Of a stretch of DNA of 64,000 bases, positions 23,161 to 34,670 are shown one piece after another; the first letter of the stretch is position 1, and each line of letters begins with the position of its first letter. The stretch spans positions 310,641,137 through 310,705,136 of the forward strand of contig NC_057802.1 of the NCBI RefSeq assembly GCF_018294505.1, written 5' to 3'. The stretch is from Triticum aestivum (Eukaryota; Streptophyta; Magnoliopsida; Poales; Poaceae). Made by a program: the position numbers and the translations under genes. The notes below the pieces were generated by a model, which worked only from the letters and a program-made list of their open reading frames with translations, was not told the DNA's origin and made no database searches.

Positions 23161-24041
23161 ACTAACCTTAGGCTAGCCATATTGGGAGTAACATAAGTAG
23201 GAGTACCTCCTTTTTTTATTCTAGAAATAACCGCACGCGAATATTGGACGGTGGCACCACAGCAACTGAATCAAAAATCGAAACCAACCAATGAACTACT
23301 ACTACAAGTGAGCATTTGCTAGTACCATGTACTCCGTCTATCCATGTATATAGGGCTTAATGCATTTTCCGAGACTAACTTTGGCCCTGTCTGGATCCAT
23401 GGGTTAGAGTTAGTTTGAGCTAGTTGGGGCTCAAATAGCCCTAAAGTATCCAAAGATGAGGGTTAAATTGGAGCAAGTTGCCCCAAACCCACCAAAAAAA
23501 CTATCCCACCCTAGAGTCGGTAACATGTGATGAGTTAACCAACCTCAATAGACGGCAAAAACGCTAGCCCGCCGCACTTTAAGAGAGACGAGGAGCGAGA
23601 AGCGATACGGGCTGGTGGATTACTAGAGCTAGGTGTCGCACGGAGGCCAAGAAATATGGTGATAGCATTGGTTAGCCATGTAGTATGATGTAACTACACT
23701 GGGCTGCCGTGTTTCGTACTCTTCCGATCTACTGTGGAGATGACTGGTTGATTTTATCTCACTGAATAATACAAAATATTATGAGTGCAGACGCTCCACC
23801 ACAAGGTTCCTTGCTCCTTCTCGGTCGTCGGGAATCTATGTTCTTCCACTCTTTTTTTACGTGAGCTTTGTTCATCCTTTTGCCAACACGTGGGACATCT
23901 AGCATCAAGGTGCACGTGTCATGCAAGAAAATGGAGATAAGCAATGTGTAAGTGACTCGTGCACTACGATGGCACCTAGTACTACGCAATATTTTTCCTC
24001 CTCGATGGCACGTGAATAGTGCATGTACTCAATGACGGAAA
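23161..24041 (-). repeat. Composite repeat X, copy B (minus), with small insertions
   Basis: Inverted relative to 41405-42165. Shared landmarks are CCGTCCAATATTCGCGTG (minus sense), GTAACATGTGATGAGTTAACC and the AATCTATGTTCTTCCACTC segment. Its left edge holds a 27-base Tourist end (GGCTAGCCATATTGGGAGTA). Extra sequences at about 23331-23383 (partial Stowaway-like) and 23384-23516 (GGCCCTGTCTGGATCC... MITE-like) are absent from the right-hand copy. Confidence 0.65.
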
Positions 24042-24200
24042 AAAATATTGCATGGTACTAGGTGCCATCGAAGTGCACGACTCACTTATGCACTGCTTAT
24101 CTCCATTTTCTTGCATGACATGTGCACCTTGATGCTAGATGTCCCGCGTGTTGGCAAAAGGATGAACAAAGCTCATGTAAAAAAAGAGTGGAAGAACATA
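24042..24200 (+). repeat. Composite repeat X, copy C (plus), first part
   Basis: This directly abuts copy B in opposite orientation, forming a near-palindromic junction. It runs to GGAAGAACATA at 24200, then resumes at 39685 after the nested elements and continues to 39759. Confidence 0.7.
24196..24200. repeat. Target duplication ACATA (left; partner 39685-39689)
   Basis: ACATA precedes GGGCCTGTTTGG at 24201 and recurs at 39685-39689. The unfilled site GAAGAACATAGATTCCC is present at about 41604 and, inverted, at about 22700 and 23830. Confidence 0.8.
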
Positions 24201-24663
24201 GGGCCTGTTTGGTTTCCAGCCTATGGTTGCCACGTCTAACCTTAGTCATGCCACAACATCTTAGACATATGTTTGGTTCATTGCCACAGTTGTGGCTTGC
24301 CACACTTCTCTAGTTATATGGTCCACATGTCATAGGCTCAATTTTTTGCCAAATCTTGCCACACTTGTGGTGGCCATAGCCACACTTTTTGTGGCAGCCA
24401 CACTTTGCCTAAGGTTAGTTGTGGCAAAGGGGCTGTTTGGTTCTAGGCCTAGCATTGCCACACTTTTCCACACATTTTTGACAAGCTTGCCTAAGGTTAG
24501 TTCATCAAAGTGAGAGCCACAAGTTGGCAAGCCTAAGGGAATCTTGCCTTATTTTTTGTGTGTATGCCATGTCACTGGTGTGCCTCGGTCCTAAACAAAC
24601 GGTTTTTAACCCCTTTCCGCGACGGCATTTGGAACCGTCGCCAAGTGAGTGTGGGCGATAGGG

Positions 24664-24668
24664 GGGTC
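24664..24668. repeat. Target duplication GGGTC (left; partner 31069-31073)
   Basis: GGGTC precedes TGAGGGAG at 24669 and follows CCGACA at 31068. Confidence 0.85.
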
Positions 24669-25120
24669 TGAGGGAGTCCTGGATTAGGGGGTCCTCGGAC
24701 AGCCGGACTATTGGACTATGAAGATACAAGATTGAAGACTTCGTCCCTTGTTCAGGTGGGACTCTCCTTTGCGTGGAAGACAAGCTTGGCAATTCGGATA
24801 TGTAAATCTCCTCCCTTGTAACCGACTGTGTGTAACCCTAGCCCCTCCGATGTCTATATAAACCGGAGGGTTTAGTCCGTAGGACAACAACAATCATAAT
24901 CATAGGCTAGCTTCTAGGGTTTAGCCTCTACGATCTCGTGGTAGATCAACTCTTGTAATACTCATATCATCAAGATCAATCAAGCAGGAAGTAGGGTATT
25001 ACCTCCATTGAGAGGGCCCGAACCTGGGTAAACATTGTGTCCCCCGCCTCCTGTTACCATCTGCCTTAGACGCACAGTTCGGGACCCCCTACCCGAGATC
25101 CGCCGGTTTTGACACCGACA
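24669..25120 (+). repeat. 5' LTR of the RT-less Gypsy element
   Basis: 452 bases starting TGAGGGAGTCC and ending CACCGACA. TATATAAA at 24855-24862 is the likely promoter. Internal sequence starts TTGGTGCTTTCATTGAGAG. Confidence 0.88.
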
Positions 25121-25168
25121 TTGGTGCTTTCATTGAGAGTTCCACTGTGCCGTCACGATAAAGGCTTG

Positions 25169-26386
25169 ATGGCTCCTTCGATCATCGGCAACGATGTGAT
25201 CCAGGGTGAGGTTTTTCTCCCCGGACAGATCTTCGTATTCGGCGGCTTTGTACTGCGGGCCAACTCGCTTGGCCATCTGGAGCAGATCGAGAGCTACGCC
25301 CTTGGCCGTCAGGTCAGGTTTGGAAACTTAAACTATACTGCCGACATCCGCGGAGACTTGATCTTCGACGAATTCGAGCCCATGTCATATGCACCGCATA
25401 GTCACGACGAGCATGACTTAGCTCTGCCGTCAGACGGTGTTCGGGAGATCACACCTGTGGCTACTCCGGCCCTCAATCCGGAGCAGATCGCGCCGTCCGA
25501 GGATGGGTGGATGGACCCCGCCACGGAGGCCGCACACTCAGCGGCGATAGAGCCGAATACTGACTTCACATCCTATGAGACCTGTGTTGCCGGACCCTTG
25601 GATCCGTCCCTGGCCACGGGCTCCGAACCGCCTGCGTCCGTGCCTATCAAATCTGATTGGGCACCGATCATGGAGTTTTCCTCCGTGGGTATCTTTCAGC
25701 ACTCGCCCCTGGGCGATGTGCTAAATTCATTAAGGTCTCTCTCCTTGTCAGGAGGCCCTTGGCCGAACTATGTCCGGCTTGAGTGGGAAGCGGACGACGA
25801 AGAAATTCGTTCCCCACCCACCACCCACTTAATGGCCACTATCGACGACTTAACCGACATGCTCAATTTCGGCTCCAAAGAAATCGACGGTATGGAGGAC
25901 GATGCAGGAGAAGAACAGGAACCACCGCGCATAGGGCGCTGGACTGCCACCTCATCATATGATATATACATGGTGGACACCCCCAAAGAAAGCGATGGCA
26001 ATAAGGCAATGGAGGATAATCCCCTCGAGAGGCAATCTAAGCACCGGCGTCATCGGCGCCGCCCTAAGCCCCTCCATAGCAAAAGCAGCGATACCGGCAC
26101 AAGAGACAATAACGCTGCGGATAGTGCCGAAGACAAAGACAATCCCCTCCAGCCAGGCTTCGACCGGGAGGATGGGCAAGCTAGCCCTAAGAAACAGATG
26201 ACAGACGGAGAATCAGAGGATGACACTTACATGTCCTTCTCCGAAGACGAGGTGAGCCTCGGCGACGAAGAATTTATCGTGCCTAAGGATCCCGTCGAGC
26301 AGGAGCGCTTCAAGCGCCAGCTTATAGCCACAGCAAAAAGCCTGAAGAAAAGCAGCAGCAGCTTCAAGCTGATCAAGGTCTGCTAG
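25169..26386 (+). pseudogene. gag: Gag N-terminal region, frameshifted at its end
   Basis: The ATG at 25169, 48 bases after the LTR, opens a 405-codon acidic frame. It starts MAPSIIGNDVIQGEVFLPGQ, then is rich in Glu, Asp, Ser and Pro, with a basic patch KHRRHRRRPK. At about 26345 the natural continuation (LLADRWAEVLAAEEYELERP) moves to another frame, so a small indel has broken it. The following ~200 bases look partly deleted. The upstream in-frame extension into the LTR is not used. Confidence 0.75.
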
Positions 26387-26599
26387 CGGATAGATGGGCC
26401 GAGGTCCTGGCAGCCGAGGAATACGAACTTGAACGCCCAACCAAAAGTTACCCAAAGTGCAGGTTGCTACCCCAACTTGAAGAGGAAGCATTAAAGCCTA
26501 CACTACCAGCGTATGATGCAGCTGACCGGCCACTTCGTGGCCAAGACAAAGCGGCATATCAGCCCGAAGTCCAGCCCGCACCCCGTCGTCAGTCAAACA

Positions 26600-26987
26600 T
26601 CTGCACGCCATCAAGTATCTCCCGCTAAAACTCAAAGGGGCGGCTCGGCATTGGCTGAATAGCTTGCCGGCAAACTCCATCGAAAGTTGGGAGAACCTGG
26701 CAGACGCATTCCTGGACAACTTCCAGGGCACTTACGCGCGACCACCGGATGCTGTTGATTTAAGTCACATAACACAACAGCCCGGAGAGTCAGCCAGTAA
26801 ATTCTGGACTCGGTTCCTAACTAAAAAGAACGAAATTGTCGACTGTTCGGATGCCGAAGCCCTAGCGGCCTTTAAACATAACATCCGTGATGTGTGGCTC
26901 GCCCGACATCTCGGCCAAGAGAAGCCAAAATCCATGGAAGCCCTCACGAAACTCATGACCCGCTTTTGCGCGGGCGAGGATAGCTAG
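26600..26987 (+). pseudogene. gag: Retrotransposon gag capsid region with amber stop
   Basis: LKLKGAARHWLNSLPANSIESW, then FLDNFQGTY and FWTRFLTKKNEI, matches the plant retrotransposon gag (capsid) domain. A TAG at 26985-26987 follows EDS; the same frame continues as LARGNN with a basic stretch (RRNKHKRRK) that would precede a nucleocapsid region. Confidence 0.82.
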
Positions 26988-27379
26988 TTGGCCCGTGGCA
27001 ATAACACAGCAAGCAACCCTGGCACATCAGAGGCTAGAGATAGCAACGGCAAACCCCGACGCAACAAACACAAGCGCCGCAAAATGGTGAAAACTCCGAA
27101 GATACGGCAGTCAATGCCGGATTCAGTGGCTCTAAGTCCGGTCAGCGGAAAGGGCTATTCAAAAATGTCAATTCGGGTTCTTCCAGTCTGGACCGCATAC
27201 TCGACCGTCCATGCCAAATTCATGGCACCCCAGGAACACCAGCCAATCATACCAACAAAGAATGCTGGGTCTTCAAACAAGCCGGCAGGTCAGGCGCCAA
27301 AAACAAAGATAAGGGGTCTCAAAGCGATGATGGCGACGAGGAGCCTAGATCACCGAATACAGGAGGGCAAAAGAAATTT

Positions 27380-28111
27380 CCCACACAAATCCAAGTGGTG
27401 AACGTGGTAAACGCCACCCACACTCCCAACCCGGACCGGATGCGCACCCTCACGGATGTGGACTTAATGGAACCAGTCGTCCCACAATACAAACTAGGGC
27501 CGATCACCTTCAACCGCACGGATCGTCCGGCTAACACCAATCAGGGCGATTCAGCTGCACTAGTCCTCGACCCAATAATTGACGGGTTCCACCTCACACG
27601 AGTCCTTATGGACGGAGGCAGCAGTCTAAACCTGCTTCACCAGGACACAGTGTGCAAGATGGGCATCGATCATTCGGTGATCAAGCCCACTAAAGCCACC
27701 TTTAGAGGTATTATACTAGGTGTGGAGGCCAGCTGTACAGGCTCCATCGCCCTTGAGGTAGTCTTCGGATCACCAGACAATTACCGTGCCGAAGAGTTAA
27801 TCTTCGACATCGTCCCCTTTCGTAGTGATTATCAGGCACTACTCAGACGAACCGCGTTCGCTCGATTCAACGTGGTGCCACATTATGCCTACCGTAAGCT
27901 CAAGATGCCCGGTCCGCGCGGCGTCATCACGGTTAATGGCAAGGCTGAACTTTCCCTCGGTACCAAAGAGTATACCTCTGCTTTAACAGCAGAGGCAACG
28001 AGTGGCACCTTTCAATCGAACCTCGAGTCGACGGCCAGGCTCCCGGACACCGCCAAAGGACTCCGAACTACTTCACGGCAGGATAGCCTGGCTCATCCAG
28101 AGCTCAATTAA
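27380..28111 (+). pseudogene. Gypsy aspartic protease region, ends before RT
   Basis: The frame contains LMDGGSSLNLLHQD (about 27605), a retropepsin-like active site of the DGGSS form found in some plant Gypsy elements, followed by FDIVPFRSDYQALLRR and RKLKMPGP. It stops at 28111. The RT domain normally found next is absent. Confidence 0.75.
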
Positions 28112-29289
28112 ACACTCCGGCGAAGGCCAGGACAGGCCACATACCGCGGCTCAACCGCTCTGCGGCACACAAACATTTCTTACATTGTCTCTGCAGGTTC
28201 ACCTTTGCGCAGACCAGGACTGGCGATATGGAAGCAGCTCGAACGCATAAGGGAATCCTTAGATATTCCCCGCGATGACCATCCGACTATACTCCGGATC
28301 CGCACACGGCTTCTTCACCCCTGGTCTCAGCAGGTTCCACAGTCATATTTCTTTTTCATCACATTACCTGTACTCATACGCATCGATGTACTATTCAAAT
28401 ACAACATGTGGATTTATATGACGCTTATCTGTTGTTATTTCTTGTTGAAATTCTTTTGTCAAGTGGCATCCGTACACCGCGATATGCCTTAAATATGCCA
28501 GGGGCTTCGTTTTACCCATAATACGGCAATAAAAGTCCGAACACCTTCATGGAAATTCGGCACCCCGAACTTATAGCATTATATGCATCAGCTCCGAATC
28601 ATGTCTTGGGTCAAATGTTGGGTTTGCCCGGCTCCCATGTTTTGCTGCCTTATGTTCCGCTATATCGGCTAAGGCGGCACAGGGAGAACTACTGCGATTG
28701 TGTCCCGGTTCTTCCGGACGAGCACCTCAGTAGAGAAAGCCGAAAACTGACTGTTCAGCTGTTCGAGAGCTGGTCAGCTGGTCAGCTGTACGAGAGGTTG
28801 TAAAATCTTTAAGGATTCCTCCCGCATAATGCCATAACCAATGCAGCGTGCGATGGATCGGCTTTTCTTCTGATCAGGTGCTTATAGAGCCCCTTGTGCG
28901 GTCTTCCGAACACCAGGGGCTGCGCCTACCTTCCTTTTCTAAAGCTCCTATGGCTAAGTGAGAGTGATAAAGCCCTATAGTCCGATTCCCTGGTTCGTTG
29001 TGTTGAACACCTCCTTCGAAGGACCCAAAACTGGGATAAAGAGTGGCCAGGTTTATCTCGAACACCCCCGTACTTCCTACGTGGGGTTAGAAGCCGATGA
29101 CTGGCCAACTCTCAGGATTAATATATAAAACGGCCGCGCAGGAGGATAAACTTTTATACAACAGGCAATAAATAATAGAAATGACCTTGTTCAACATTAC
29201 AAAGGACAACATGATTGTATTCATGGAAATATAATGTCCTTGGTGCATTGCTCCGCTGCAAGGCAGGATCATTTCAGGACACTTTAATA
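28112..29289. other. Internal spacer of the RT-less element
   Basis: AT-rich in its first part (28330-28480). I see no RT, RNase H or integrase motifs in any frame, and the small frames here have no recognisable product. Confidence 0.5.
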
Positions 29290-30640
29290 ATATAATTCGG
29301 GCTTGCGGTGCTCCTTCCCCTCTGGCGGTCCCTTGGTCATCAGCTTTTCAGCATCCATCTTCCCCCAGTGCACCTTTGTGCGGGCGAAGGCCATTCGCGC
29401 ACCCTCTATACAGACCGACCGCTTGATGACGTCAAGTCAAGGGCAGGCACTCACAAGCCGCTTCACGAGCCCGAAGTAGCTGCTTGGAATCGGCTCGCCG
29501 GGCCATAGCCGGATAATCAAATCCTTCATGGCTAGTTCGGCCGCCCTATGCAATTCGATCAGCTGTTTCAGTTGATCGGCAAAAGGCACCGGATAATTCG
29601 GTGCCAGATACTGCGACCAGAAGAGCTTATCCGCAGTGTTCCTTTCTTCGGCTCAGTAGAATTGGGCGGCATCCGATATGCTGCGGGGCAGTTCTGGAAA
29701 TACCCCTGGAGAAATCCGAACTCAAAATTAGAAACATGATTTTCTCTTCAAATACTTGCTTTACATGGAAAAAAGCCTTACCCGCCGCGATCTTCCTCGC
29801 CTCTTGGATCTCCTGCAGGGCGCCTTGGGTTTCCCCCCGGGCATCGCGCGCGGCCTGACGAGCCCTGGTGAGTTCGGATTCTTTCTCCGTTAGACTCTGC
29901 TCCAAGGTGTCGCATTTCTTCACGGCCTCTTGAAGCTTTTGCTCAGCTTCAATAACCCTGGCCTCGTGCTTCTCACGAAGAGCCTGCTCTGCGGCTGCCT
30001 TTTTCTCGGCCTCGGCAACAGCCTTCTTCAGAGCCTCGACTTCGGTCATCGCCCCTGGCGCAAATCATGAAACATATTTTATCATACTGGAAATTCGTTC
30101 GCACTGAACGCGAACAAGGCTTGCGCATACCTTGTTTATCTTCCAACTGCCTTTTCAACTGGCCAAGTTCTTCTTTGGCCCGCTCCAGACTTTGATTCAG
30201 TCCAGAGACCTCCGCGGTATGAGAGGCAGCAGTCGCCACAGACGCCTGCTTATAAAAGAAGAGAGATAGATGTCATCAAGTGAGTCTTCCTGCGAACATA
30301 AATTTGATCCTCTGTCCGGTTCTTTCTTTCAGCGAACAGTGTATCAGGGGCTACTATCCATACTATGACACTCTTCGAAACCTCATAAAACATACTTCAA
30401 AGCCTCTTATAAGGCTGATACAGGCTTCATTCAGTCCACTCTCAGCAGACTGGATCTTCTCAAACACCGCACCCATAAGGGCACGGTGTTCATCGACGAT
30501 GGAGGCGCTCTTCAGCGCCGCCAACAAAGCATCCGGCACCTCTGGTTGGACAGAGGTTGCCGGTGGAACAGGCACACCCCCTCTAGCCGAGGGAGGCCGC
30601 CTGCTTGATTCTGGAGCCGTATTGGTCTCCGGAATTGCGT
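29290..30640 (-). pseudogene. Antisense multi-exon ORF with coiled coil
   Basis: On the minus strand I can trace exons ending at 30396 (ASIVDEHRALMGAVFEKI; donor GTATGT), 30248-30131 (LNQSLERAKEELGQLKRQL), 30054-29783 (a coiled coil starting MTEVEALKKAVAEAEKK) and about 29702-29290 (LKQLIELHRAAELAMKDLI and LIIRLWPGEPIPSSYFGLV). Each junction shows a GT/AG pair. The last exon has at least two in-frame TGA codons. I recall this protein type as 'putative gypsy type transposon' ORFs in grass annotations. It lies opposite to gag, next to the 3' LTR, like the B3 ORF of the element at 1-3757. Its function is unknown. Confidence 0.62.
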
Positions 30641-30659
30641 CCGGCTAGGGGCCTGCTTG

Positions 30660-31068
30660 ATCCTCGGACAGCCGGATGTTGGACTATGAAGATACAAGAT
30701 TGAAGACTTCGTCCCGTGTCCGGGTGGGACTCTTCTTTGCGTGGAAGACAAGCTTGGCAATTAGGATATGTAGACTGTGTAACCCTAGCCCCCTCCGGTG
30801 TCTACATAAACCGGAGGGTTTAGTCCGTAGGACAACAACAATCATAATCATAGGCTAGCTTCTAGGGTTTAGCCTCTACGATCTCGTGGTAGATCAACTC
30901 TTGTAATACTCATATCATCAAGATCAGTCAAGTAGGAAGTAGGGTATTACCTCCATCGAGAGGGCCCGAACCTGGGTAAACATTGTGTCCCCCGCCTCCT
31001 GTTACCATCCGCCTTAGACGCACAATTCGGGACCCCCTACCTGATATCCGCCGGTTTTGACACCGACA
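30660..31068 (+). repeat. 3' LTR of the RT-less Gypsy element, altered 5' end
   Basis: It matches 24695-25120 from TCCTCGGACAGCC onwards and ends CACCGACA. The first ~25 bases differ from the 5' LTR. The TATA segment is changed to TACATAAA (about 30803). A block of about 17 bases before TGTGTAACCC is missing relative to the other LTR. Confidence 0.82.
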
Positions 31069-31170
31069 GGGTCCTTCCCACACGACCCAGAAAAATCATC
31101 GGGGATAGGCCCTCCTGGGACCCAGGCTGGGGCCGTGTGCGATCGGGCGAGGCATCGAAACCCAATCATT

Positions 31171-31400
31171 TCCGTAGGTATGTACATCCCACACAGTAAA
31201 TCCCAGAAATCATTTTCGTAGGTATGTACATCCCACACGGTGAATCCCAGAAAATCATTTCTATTCATATGTATATCACACGCAGTCAATCGAAGGAATA
31301 CGTTTCCGTTCTTATGTACATCCCACATAGTCAATCCATGGAAAACGTTTCCGTTTGGACGTACATCCCACACAGTTTTATGTGTAGGATCGTGTGTGAA
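31171..31400. repeat. CACTA left subterminal repeats (~45 bp)
   Basis: Five imperfect copies of TATGTACATCCCACAC at about 31180, 31224, 31269, 31313 and 31358. Such arrays bind the element's transposase in known CACTA families. Confidence 0.65.
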
Positions 31401-31744
31401 AGGTGTAACTATCACACACGGTCTACCTTGGTTAACTGTTTGCTTTTATCAACTATATCACACTCAATTTGATGAAGAAAACTGTGTGGCATTGGGCTAT
31501 CCATCGCAAGCGCTTTTACTGCTAGACCCGTATGCAAAGGTCCATGACACATTTAGCAGGTTTATTAGTTTACAATTAATAATTCCAGTATTATGCAAAT
31601 TCACATTTCATATCGAACAATTGTTTGCCAATTTCATATCAGGCACATAAATATATTATAACATCACAGTACGGTAGCTACATGAAAACAACACAGTACA
31701 ACATATAGCTAGTTCAACTTCATAAGAACAATATATTCCTTTCC

Positions 31745-33147
31745 CTAATCGAGATCATCCAGGCTCATCTTATCCACCACTCCTTTCAGTTCAATAAGAA
31801 CCTGTTTTGCACGGGCCAACTGGGAAAGTTCCTCCTGCTTCGCCAACACCATCTTAGCAAAGTCTGATTTAAAAAAATCTGAGCTCATTCTCCACCTTCA
31901 ACTTTTTATCCCGCATCTTGAAATATGCTTCAGTGTTGACAAGACTTTCTCTAAGCCTACATGTGTTCTCTTCCTCATACATGCTCCAGAGCTTCGCTAG
32001 GCACATCTTCAAAGACTGTGGCCACTCTTGATCAACCCACTCCAAGTAAGAACACTTCCGTTCATCCTATAATATTTAAAACTAGATCAGTAACAATTGT
32101 AGGGGAAATGGGTTTATAGCAACATAGAAAATCACCAATGATTATTTTGAAAAACTGAAGAAACATGTTAATTATGACATATCTTCTCAAAAAGATCAAT
32201 GTGCAAATGAAATAATTGGTTCTGAGACAACAACCAAATTCTGGAACATCATAAACTATAATTAACTACAACGACGCTACAAGTTCTTACTCATGTACAA
32301 TAAATAACAAATTGAACATTTTATGAGGAAGGTAAATATAACTGCAACAGCATAGCGACAGTGTTTGGATGACAGCAAATTGATACTAACATGTGTGTAC
32401 ATGCACAAATTTAGTAACACGGAATTAATAGCACTAAGGCCGTCCACTATGTATGCCAAAACTGGGGTGAAGACAATTGTTGCTACATCTCGCACCGGTG
32501 CCCTGCACTTGTGAGCCGATGCAGTAGAAAAAAAATCAGGGACCCGGACTCCGGAGCACGTAGTTGCTCCGATGCCCAGTTCCTTCGTGCCATAAAGATT
32601 TAGTATTTTACTGCTTGGCTGCTCGGATGTGTGGACCAAAGTTGACTACACAAACTGCTGAAGCGGTGCAAAATAATTTTCTAATGGCACCGCTGATGAG
32701 ATGGCTACAATTTAAGATACTATGTACAAACTGTGACACTGTCTTAGGATGAGTTTGGTTGAAGGTGTGGTATGAATTGGTTGAGACCGTGACAGTGTCT
32801 GAATCACATCTAACAAATGATTTGTAACAACGAAAGAGGGTCTAACCTTCTCTGCACATGCCAGAAACTTCCTCCCACTGTCCACAAAATCAAACGCAAC
32901 TAGCTTCATGCATGGAGATTGATGGTGACAACAAGCAGATAGATGTTTAGCCACCCAGCTCCATTCATTGCCACTGATGGTCCTAGGGAGCTACAAGAGG
33001 AAGAAATGACTCAAATCGACCGCCGGGTAAAAATCCTTCATTTCAAGTCATAGCCCGAGAGAGAGAGAGAGAAGAGAGCCATACCCGGGTGGTGAAGGAG
33101 TAGTCGACGGAGGAGGAACCGCTGGAGAGGTCGTTGAAGAAGACCAT
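31745..33147 (-). pseudogene. CACTA-borne gene with GRF-like zinc finger and coiled coil
   Basis: Three minus-strand exons: 33147-33085 (MVFFNDLSSG..., 21 codons), 32990-32847 (48 codons) and 32066-31745. Introns have GT/AG ends and phase 0. Exon 2 has CCHHQSPCMKLVAFDFVDSGRKFLAC, with Cys/His and Gly-Arg-Phe-like spacing resembling a GRF zinc finger. Exon 3 starts DERKCSYLEWVDQEWP and runs into a helical, Glu/Lys-rich coiled coil ending SLDDLD. One extra A in the run of seven at 31872-31878 shifts the frame. Otherwise it is open. I have seen this architecture among uncharacterised wheat proteins linked to transposons; the role is not known. Confidence 0.62.
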
Positions 33148-33634
33148 GGCGACCCCGGCGGTAGGATGTGAGACGGCGAGAGCGAGGAAGCGGCTATAGC
33201 TTAGAAAGGAAGGAAGGAAGGAGGAAACAGGGGAAATGTGACTTGTGGTTGGGGAGAAAAGGGGGTGGGGAAGGGGGGAAGGGGGGCGGGGGTAGATATT
33301 TTGGCGGTAGGCCAAAATTTTGGAAATGTGGAGGGAAACTTTGCACGCGGTGCCACCAGACCATTCACTTTGAACGATTGTGTGCATCGCAAATGATTCT
33401 TCTGCTTTACGCGCATGAGATGAGTTTGATAATTCAAATTTTGGTGGAAATTTCCTCGGGTACATCATTGTATAATTTAACATCGCTTGCTAATTTGGGC
33501 GCACAAAAGAGAGTACAGCACACATACCACACTTACTGAATCGAGCAATTTTAGTAATTACACAGAGCTAGTTGACCTAAACATTGCTCTAACAAAAGAC
33601 CAGCATTAAAAACAAAGCCTAAGTACGCATAATT

Positions 33635-34419
33635 TTAACAAATCCGCCGCCACGCCAGCCTATGCATCGCCGGTGTGAGATGAGACGTCGATGACTTATC
33701 CTGGTGACATGCTGCCATTGGTGGACTCCGCGTCCCCCTGCTGAAGTCGACCACGTCCTAGTCCTCGGCGCCGCCCTCAAGGTTGTAGTACTCGTAGTAC
33801 TGGTTGCGCCAGAGCTCGCATTGGTACTCCACCGCTGATTCCTCGACGGACAGACTCTTCTCTACCTCGACCTCGGCCAAGCACAACTCCTCCTCCCAGC
33901 ACTCCTCGATCTCCGCCGCCTCCTGCATCTCCACCTACCGCTCGGCAACCTCATGAGGAAGCAGGTGCTCCATGGCCATCGCCGCCTTTTCAGACATGGG
34001 TTGAATGCTGGAGTCCGAGATGGCTTGGAATATCTTGGCGTGTGCATCCTCGATCTTGGCGTGGATGGCCTTGACCCAGGTCAGGGCGACATCAGCGGCA
34101 CGGACGGCAGCTCGAGCGCTCTCGGTGTTTGTAGCCGCCGTCGCAGCAGCTGCTGCACTATCGGTTGCCGCAGATGCCCTCTTGGCGGAAGCGGCCGCGC
34201 TCAATGCGGATGCAGCGGCACTCTCGGCGTAGGCNNNNNNNNNNNNNNNNNNNNNNNNNNNNNNNNNNNNNNNNNNNNNNNNNNNNNNNNNNNNNNNNNN
34301 NNNNNNNNNNNNNNNNNNNNNNNNNNNNNNNNNNNNNNNNNNNNNNNNNNNNNNNNNNNNNNNNNNNNNNNNNNNCGGCCATTGTACGGGCCTTCACCGA
34401 AGCGTTTCCACGGTGTCAT
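33635..34419 (-). pseudogene. Ala/Glu-rich ORF in CACTA, gap and amber stop
   Basis: The minus-strand ATG at 34419 opens MTPWKRFGEGPYNG and enters an N run. After the gap a frame rich in Ala (AAAAATAAT) continues to AER, then TAG at 33935-33937, then VEMQEAAEIEECWEEELCLAEV, with a second TAG at 33758-33760. The Tyr-rich end (NQYYEYYNL) is distinctive. No domain is recognised. The frame across the gap cannot be judged. Confidence 0.4.
34235..34375. other. Assembly gap (N run)
   Basis: 141 N bases inside an alanine-codon-rich (GC-rich) ORF. Confidence 0.99.
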
Positions 34420-34670
34420 CTTTGCAAGAAGGGGGTGCGGGAATGGGGATCAAGATTCATGGATTCGGGGGTTGACGACACTAGAGCAGACGAGCCGACG
34501 AAGCTTAAGGTGGGAGACTTAAATAGACCCTGATATTTTCATCGCAAACGGTTCCTAGAAAACAACTATGTGTGATGTTGTAGATATTTTTTATTAGCCG
34601 TGAAAGACGAATTTGGAGTAAAGTGCCAACGGATGGTGTTTTAAATGAACAAGAATTTTATAGTACTAAT

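Larger units (their letters stand above)
24669..31068 (+). mobile_element. Gypsy LTR element lacking RT and integrase
   Basis: Complete insertion with a GGGTC duplication, LTRs at both ends, gag and protease on the plus strand and a multi-exon antisense ORF near the 3' LTR. No reverse transcriptase, RNase H or integrase sequence is present, so it must rely on partner elements. The LTR resembles the very abundant wheat family I know as Fatima (from memory). Confidence 0.85.

Noticed and set aside
25109..25168. Upstream in-frame extension of the gag ORF into the LTR/primer region
   Set aside because: It crosses the LTR end; the ATG at 25169 is the natural internal start.
31171..31400. CRISPR-like regular repeats
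   Set aside because: Short degenerate repeats without unique constant-length spacers, in a eukaryotic CACTA end.
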